Of a DNA stretch of 64,000 bases, positions 61,501 to 64,000 are shown piece after piece. The stretch covers positions 62,001 to 126,000 of the forward strand of contig JAEVEX010000044.1 in the NCBI GenBank assembly GCA_016842085.1, written 5' to 3'. Each line of letters opens with the position of its first letter. Position 1 is the stretch's first letter. The notes beneath the pieces were generated by a model, which saw nothing but the letters and a program-made list of their open reading frames with translations, was not told the origin of the DNA and did not search any database. The position numbers were made by a program, and so were the translations under genes. The stretch comes from Candidatus Thermoflexus tengchongensis (GTDB taxonomy: Bacteria; Chloroflexota; Anaerolineae; Thermoflexales; Thermoflexaceae).

Positions 61501-64000
61501 CCCTCACATCCTCTGCGAGGGCGCGAGCAAGAGCTCCCACCAGCGGCCGGACGCTGCCCTTGACGAGGTATTCAGATAGCCAGCCCGCTGAGGCCGCAAC
61601 CTCCAGCCGGGCTGGATCCGGACTGATCAGGAAAACCGCCGCCCCATCGCCCATCATCTCCTCGACGGCTACCCGGACCGCTGCCTCAAATACCTCTTCA
61701 GAGCGCAAGGTGGCAGTTAACGCGCGGGAGATCCGGCTCAGCGCTCCCTGCAGGCGGGCACGCCGCTGCTCGGCCTCGTAAAGCATCGTGTTGGCCATGG
61801 CCACCCCGAGCTGATCCGCCAGCGCCCGGGCCAGCTGGATTTCCTCCTCGGTGAAATGGCGCAGCCGAGCATCACTGAGCTCGATCAGACCGATCGCGCG
61901 ACCCCGCACCCACAGCGGGAGCATCAGGCAGGTCTGATAGCCGAAACCCTGCATCCAGGCCTTCTCATGGGGATCGGCTTCCGGATCGTCCATCCGGACG
62001 ACCAGGAAATCCCCTTCCTGCAACAGGCGTGCGGTCGCTGGATATTCCGACAGAGGATAATGACGGCCGATCTCCGGTGGAGAGGGATCTTCCACCAGTC
62101 GCTCCGGGGGGGTGTAATCCGCGTAAACCACAAGCGCATCGCCCGAGGGGTTCAGGAGCGAGATGGTGCAGTTGGTGACCTGGAGCACACTGGCCAGATG
62201 ACGGGATGCCTGCCAGAGGACTTCCTCCGTGCTGGTGGTGGAAGCCGCCAGGGCGGCTCCCACCACCAGCGCGCCCAGATCCCGGATCCGTCGCTGGGTC
62301 TCCTGATACAGGGCCGCATTCTGGAAGGCGATGGCCGCATGGAAGGCCAGAAGCTGCATAGCTTCCAGTTCTTCCGCCTGAAAATCCCTCGCGGTATCGA
62401 CCATGAGCGCGAGATAACCCAGAATCCGCTCCCCATGCGGCAGCGATGCCATCCACACCTGAGCCTCCGGGCCCTCGCCGGGCCATCCCGCATCTCCGCC
62501 CTTCGAAAGCAGGCGCGGTCCAACCGGTTGCTCTCCGAAAAGGGCAGCCCATTTCCCATGAGACAGGCGCTGCCCGGGAGGGCATCGACCCGGATCCGTC
62601 GTTGCGCGCAGAACCAGATCCCCCCCGGAGGCATCCCACAGCCAGATCTGGGCGCTCTCCGCATCGAAAAGTTCGCAGGCCACCCGGACCGTTCGATCGA
62701 GGATGATCTCCGGATCCATCTCGCTGGCCAGCTGGGCCATCGCCCGGTTCAGCCGGGCCATGAGCTGGCTCCGACGACGCTCCCGCTGGCTCATTCGAGC
62801 CGTTTCCAGGATCGTCCCCAACTGATCGGTGATCGCCGTGATGAACGTCTGCTCCGGGGGAGTTAGCCGCTCGGGATGGGAAGAGGCCAGGCCCAGCAAG
62901 CCGATCGTTCGGTCCTGGGCCCGAAGCGGAGCCAGGACCAGGGCGCGAAGGCCCCCCGGCCAGCCTGCTTCAGGCGACAGATGGATCTGGACTCGATCGG
63001 CCTGAAATGCCTGGTCCAGCATCGCCGGAGGCAACTGTTCGATCAGCGTCCGCACCGCTTCTGGATCGCGTCCCCGCACATACCATCCTTTCCCTTCACC
63101 CTCCGACAGGAGCAACCATCCGCCCTCGAAGCCCAGGCCCTCCAGAAGCCGTCCCAGGGCTTCCTCAGCCAGCCGGGAGACGTCAGGGATCAGGCTGGAC
63201 AGGCCGATCATCGCCTGGAAAGCGGCAAGCTCGCGGCTTATTCGCCGGGATTGCTCCAGCAACCAGAAGACATAGATTGTAGAGGCGAGCAGCCCGCCCA
63301 GGGCCTCCATAAGACGCGCCTCCACCTCCGTCCTCTCGGAGATCGGCTGGCTTCGTCCGAGAATCACCAGGCCCAGCGGGCGGCCAGCGAAGCGCAGCGG
63401 AATCCCATCGACAGAGGCGAAGGCAGAGGCAGGCAGCAGCTCCTTCAGAGGGTCCGGAAGACGTTCCCACAGGATCCCATGAAAACCCTGCATTCCTATC
63501 AAAACCTGCAAATCCCTCTGCGCAACCTGAGGAACCCATTCCCCAGGCTCCCCCGTCGAACGGATGGCAATGGATGCGGGAAGGGAAGAGCGGGCCTCGT
63601 CCGGCAGGAGAAGGATCCCGGTCTCCGCGCGGGCCAGTTTCAGGATGATTCGCAGGGCCAGGCGCAGCCACTCCTCCACATCGGTAGCCTGAGCGATCTC
63701 GCGACCGGTCTCCGAAACCTGGGCGATCACCTGACGATATTGTTCCAGCTCTGCCTGGACAGAGCGCAAACTCCTGGCGGTCACCAGGGCGATCGCGATT
63801 TGATTGGCGATCAGGGTCAGCAGATCGCGTTCCAGAGAGAAGGCCGGACGAGGCCATCGGTAGCCAAAGGCCAGAAGACCAATCGGGGTTCCCTGATGGA
63901 TCAGGGGGAGCATCACCAGTGTGCGAACACCGATCGACTCCACAATCTCCCGGGTGATGGGCGCCAGTAAAGCCGTCCGGGTATCCTCGATATACCAGGC
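58508..64000 (-). CDS. Multi-GAF sensor histidine kinase (5' end outside window)
   Basis: The frame is open from the window edge to TGA at 58508-58510, over 1829 residues. A partial GAF domain is followed by nine complete ones, each ending in a signature such as FQNAALYQETQRR, MANTMLYEAEQRR, LHNARLYEESQKR, IANARLYEEALSR, LENARLFQQVRRR or LENARLYRETTQR, spaced about 170-190 residues apart. The end is a HisKA domain (EIVQNVSHELRTPLTFIKGY) and an ATPase domain (NAVKFSPNGG, DTGIGIP, GMGLGLAIVKRIVEAHGGRV). There is no membrane segment in the visible part, so it is probably cytoplasmic. GAF repeats bind small molecules or light-active tetrapyrroles; no conserved chromophore Cys was evident. Ligands are unknown. 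Confidence 0.93.
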   Translation of the reverse strand, partial: AWYIEDTRTALLAPITREIVESIGVRTLVMLPLIHQGTPIGLLAFGYRWPRPAFSLERDLLTLIANQIAIALVTARSLRSVQAELEQYRQVIAQVSETGREIAQATDVEEWLRLALRIILKLARAETGILLLPDEARSSLPASIAIRSTGEPGEWVPQVAQRDLQVLIGMQGFHGILWERLPDPLKELLPASAFASVDGIPLRFAGRPLGLVILGRSQPISERTEVEARLMEALGGLLASTIYVFWLLEQSRRISRELAAFQAMIGLSSLIPDVSRLAEEALGRLLEGLGFEGGWLLLSEGEGKGWYVRGRDPEAVRTLIEQLPPAMLDQAFQADRVQIHLSPEAGWPGGLRALVLAPLRAQDRTIGLLGLASSHPERLTPPEQTFITAITDQLGTILETARMSQRERRRSQLMARLNRAMAQLASEMDPEIILDRTVRVACELFDAESAQIWLWDASGGDLVLRATTDPGRCPPGQRLSHGKWAALFGEQPVGPRLLSKGGDAGWPGEGPEAQVWMASLPHGERILGYLALMVDTARDFQAEELEAMQLLAFHAAIAFQNAALYQETQRRIRDLGALVVGAALAASTTSTEEVLWQASRHLASVLQVTNCTISLLNPSGDALVVYADYTPPERLVEDPSPPEIGRHYPLSEYPATARLLQEGDFLVVRMDDPEADPHEKAWMQGFGYQTCLMLPLWVRGRAIGLIELSDARLRHFTEEEIQLARALADQLGVAMANTMLYEAEQRRARLQGALSRISRALTATLRSEEVFEAAVRVAVEEMMGDGAAVFLISPDPARLEVAASAGWLSEYLVKGSVRPLVGALARALAEDVRVWIGDALKDEEDLSFAPEGVDSIRSMIAVPLRMEDFIIGVMVLFSVHPHAFFPEDEPIFRSLADHISLALHNARLYEESQKRVAELSALQEMAAQVTSTLDLHQVLETVGRHLMGHTRADRVYIHLLSENGERWRSGMTLTREGEVLFEAPLPRPEGVTETVVRTGRPLVIPDTSMHPLFQDPETRAWGIGAIAAFPLRHAGQVMGALHVVFESPRLFSADELRWLSTIVDQVAVAIANARLYEEALSRLRELEILHRASEIAVRFTDFDALIDEIIRLLQEDPAFQFVALFLVDPADPDVLVRYRTSGRGEEAQRAHRLRRGEGVVGRAAATRSPVRVPDVQADEGYLPRIPQTRAELAVPLLLGDRLIGVLDVQSPEPGAFQEDHVRLLSALAGQLAIALENARLFQQVRRRLNELSILYEVIAAATATLDPERVIHQALLAIQRTLGFEAVECLLLEEETGRLRSFGHYGFSEQAISVPLTIHQGITGRVARTGIPALVPDVTQDPDYLEAEPGTRSELAVPMKIENRVIGVLNAESPRLNAFTEEDLRLMTTLAGHLAVILENARLYRETTQRLREVTTLYEFARRMSTTLDLGILLDSVVTTLREVLLCRAANIMLLNPRTEMLEIRAAAGVKDRWRQEARLRIGEGIAGEVVQQKRPIYVPDTRADPRFVVFDPSVRSLLCVPLMVGDRVIGALSVDHEIPHAFQPEHERLLTIVATQAAAAIENARLFYELKAHAEELRRAYEELQEADRLKDEIVQNVSHELRTPLTFIKGYVDLLLDGQMGPLTEAQREAMEIIAEKTNLLSRLVSDIVTLQRIERGALNFEAVDIVALARVSVQSFQLTASQAGLEFTMEDPGGPAIVWGDRERLSQVLDNLLHNAVKFSPNGGRITVRIQDLEDSVQVSVQDTGIGIPPDKLERIFERFYQVDGSTRRRFGGMGLGLAIVKRIVEAHGGRVWAESELGKGSTFYFTIPKPPTTAPDELLEFLFGES

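Overview
The window is high-GC DNA from what looks like a thermophilic Chloroflexota bacterium, Thermoflexus/Anaerolineae-like. This is inference from gene content: a giant DUF2298 'YYY' membrane protein (a family of Chloroflexi and archaea), a tungsten-type aldehyde:ferredoxin oxidoreductase, Uma2 proteins, bactofilin, multi-GAF histidine kinases, and low-complexity Thr-Pro-Thr-Pro linkers after lipoprotein signals. No rRNA, CRISPR array, transposase or prophage gene was found. One tRNA gene (Asn, GTT) is present.

Layout. (a) 1-4828, plus strand: the end of an Rhs polymorphic-toxin gene. Its C-terminal toxin (type 44) overlaps a lipoprotein-like immunity gene. It is followed by displaced 'orphan' Rhs tips, each beginning with the same Rhs-core DNA repeat: a PD-(D/E)XK-like nuclease tip with its putative immunity gene, a frameshifted GIY-YIG nuclease tip with an Imm26 gene, and a decayed fourth tip. 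This is the clearest accessory system here. (b) 4933-9084, minus: membrane M28 peptidase, AOR, DUF402 and CBS proteins. (c) 9234-22152: aroA, a lipid kinase, uvrB, a bactofilin-purA-purB operon with a recognisable promoter, mobA, ROK kinase, patatin, GT4 glycosyltransferase and a solitary Mrr-N/EVE-like protein. (d) 22271-31092: DUF2298 protein, Uma2, rsgA, xdhC and the primary sigma factor. (e) 31191-35108, minus: a gliding/exporter-type ABC operon (ATPase, permease, GldG-like, DUF4340). (f) 35109-35467: a gap holding a candidate plus-strand structured RNA with its own terminator. (g) 35468-42475, minus: HD hydrolase, MBL hydrolase, gyrA, acyl-CoA dehydrogenase, LCP protein, cdd. (h) 42748-46080, minus: a complete polar amino-acid ABC importer. 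(i) 46463-49299, minus: CNNM/CBS protein, NarL-type regulator, second patatin. (j) 49409-51645, plus: a lipoprotein glycoside-hydrolase-like protein, Maf, tRNA-Asn and a 52-residue zinc-ribbon protein. (k) 51653-53756, minus: radical SAM DNA-repair-linked protein, RpiB-like isomerase, unknown small protein. (l) 54023-64000: two large sensor histidine kinases flanking an adenosine deaminase. The second carries at least nine complete GAF domains and runs off the window end.

How it fits together. Housekeeping genes (purine synthesis and salvage, pyrimidine salvage, DNA topology and repair, translation GTPase, sigma factor) are mixed with envelope genes (DUF2298, LCP, GT4, lipid kinase, bactofilin, GldG exporter). 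MobA and XdhC serve pterin-metal cofactor enzymes and suit a genome that also encodes an AOR. Convergent gene pairs end in long hairpins or palindromes (27001-27056, 29829-29860, 18108-18205). GC-rich inverted-repeat clusters sit in several gaps.
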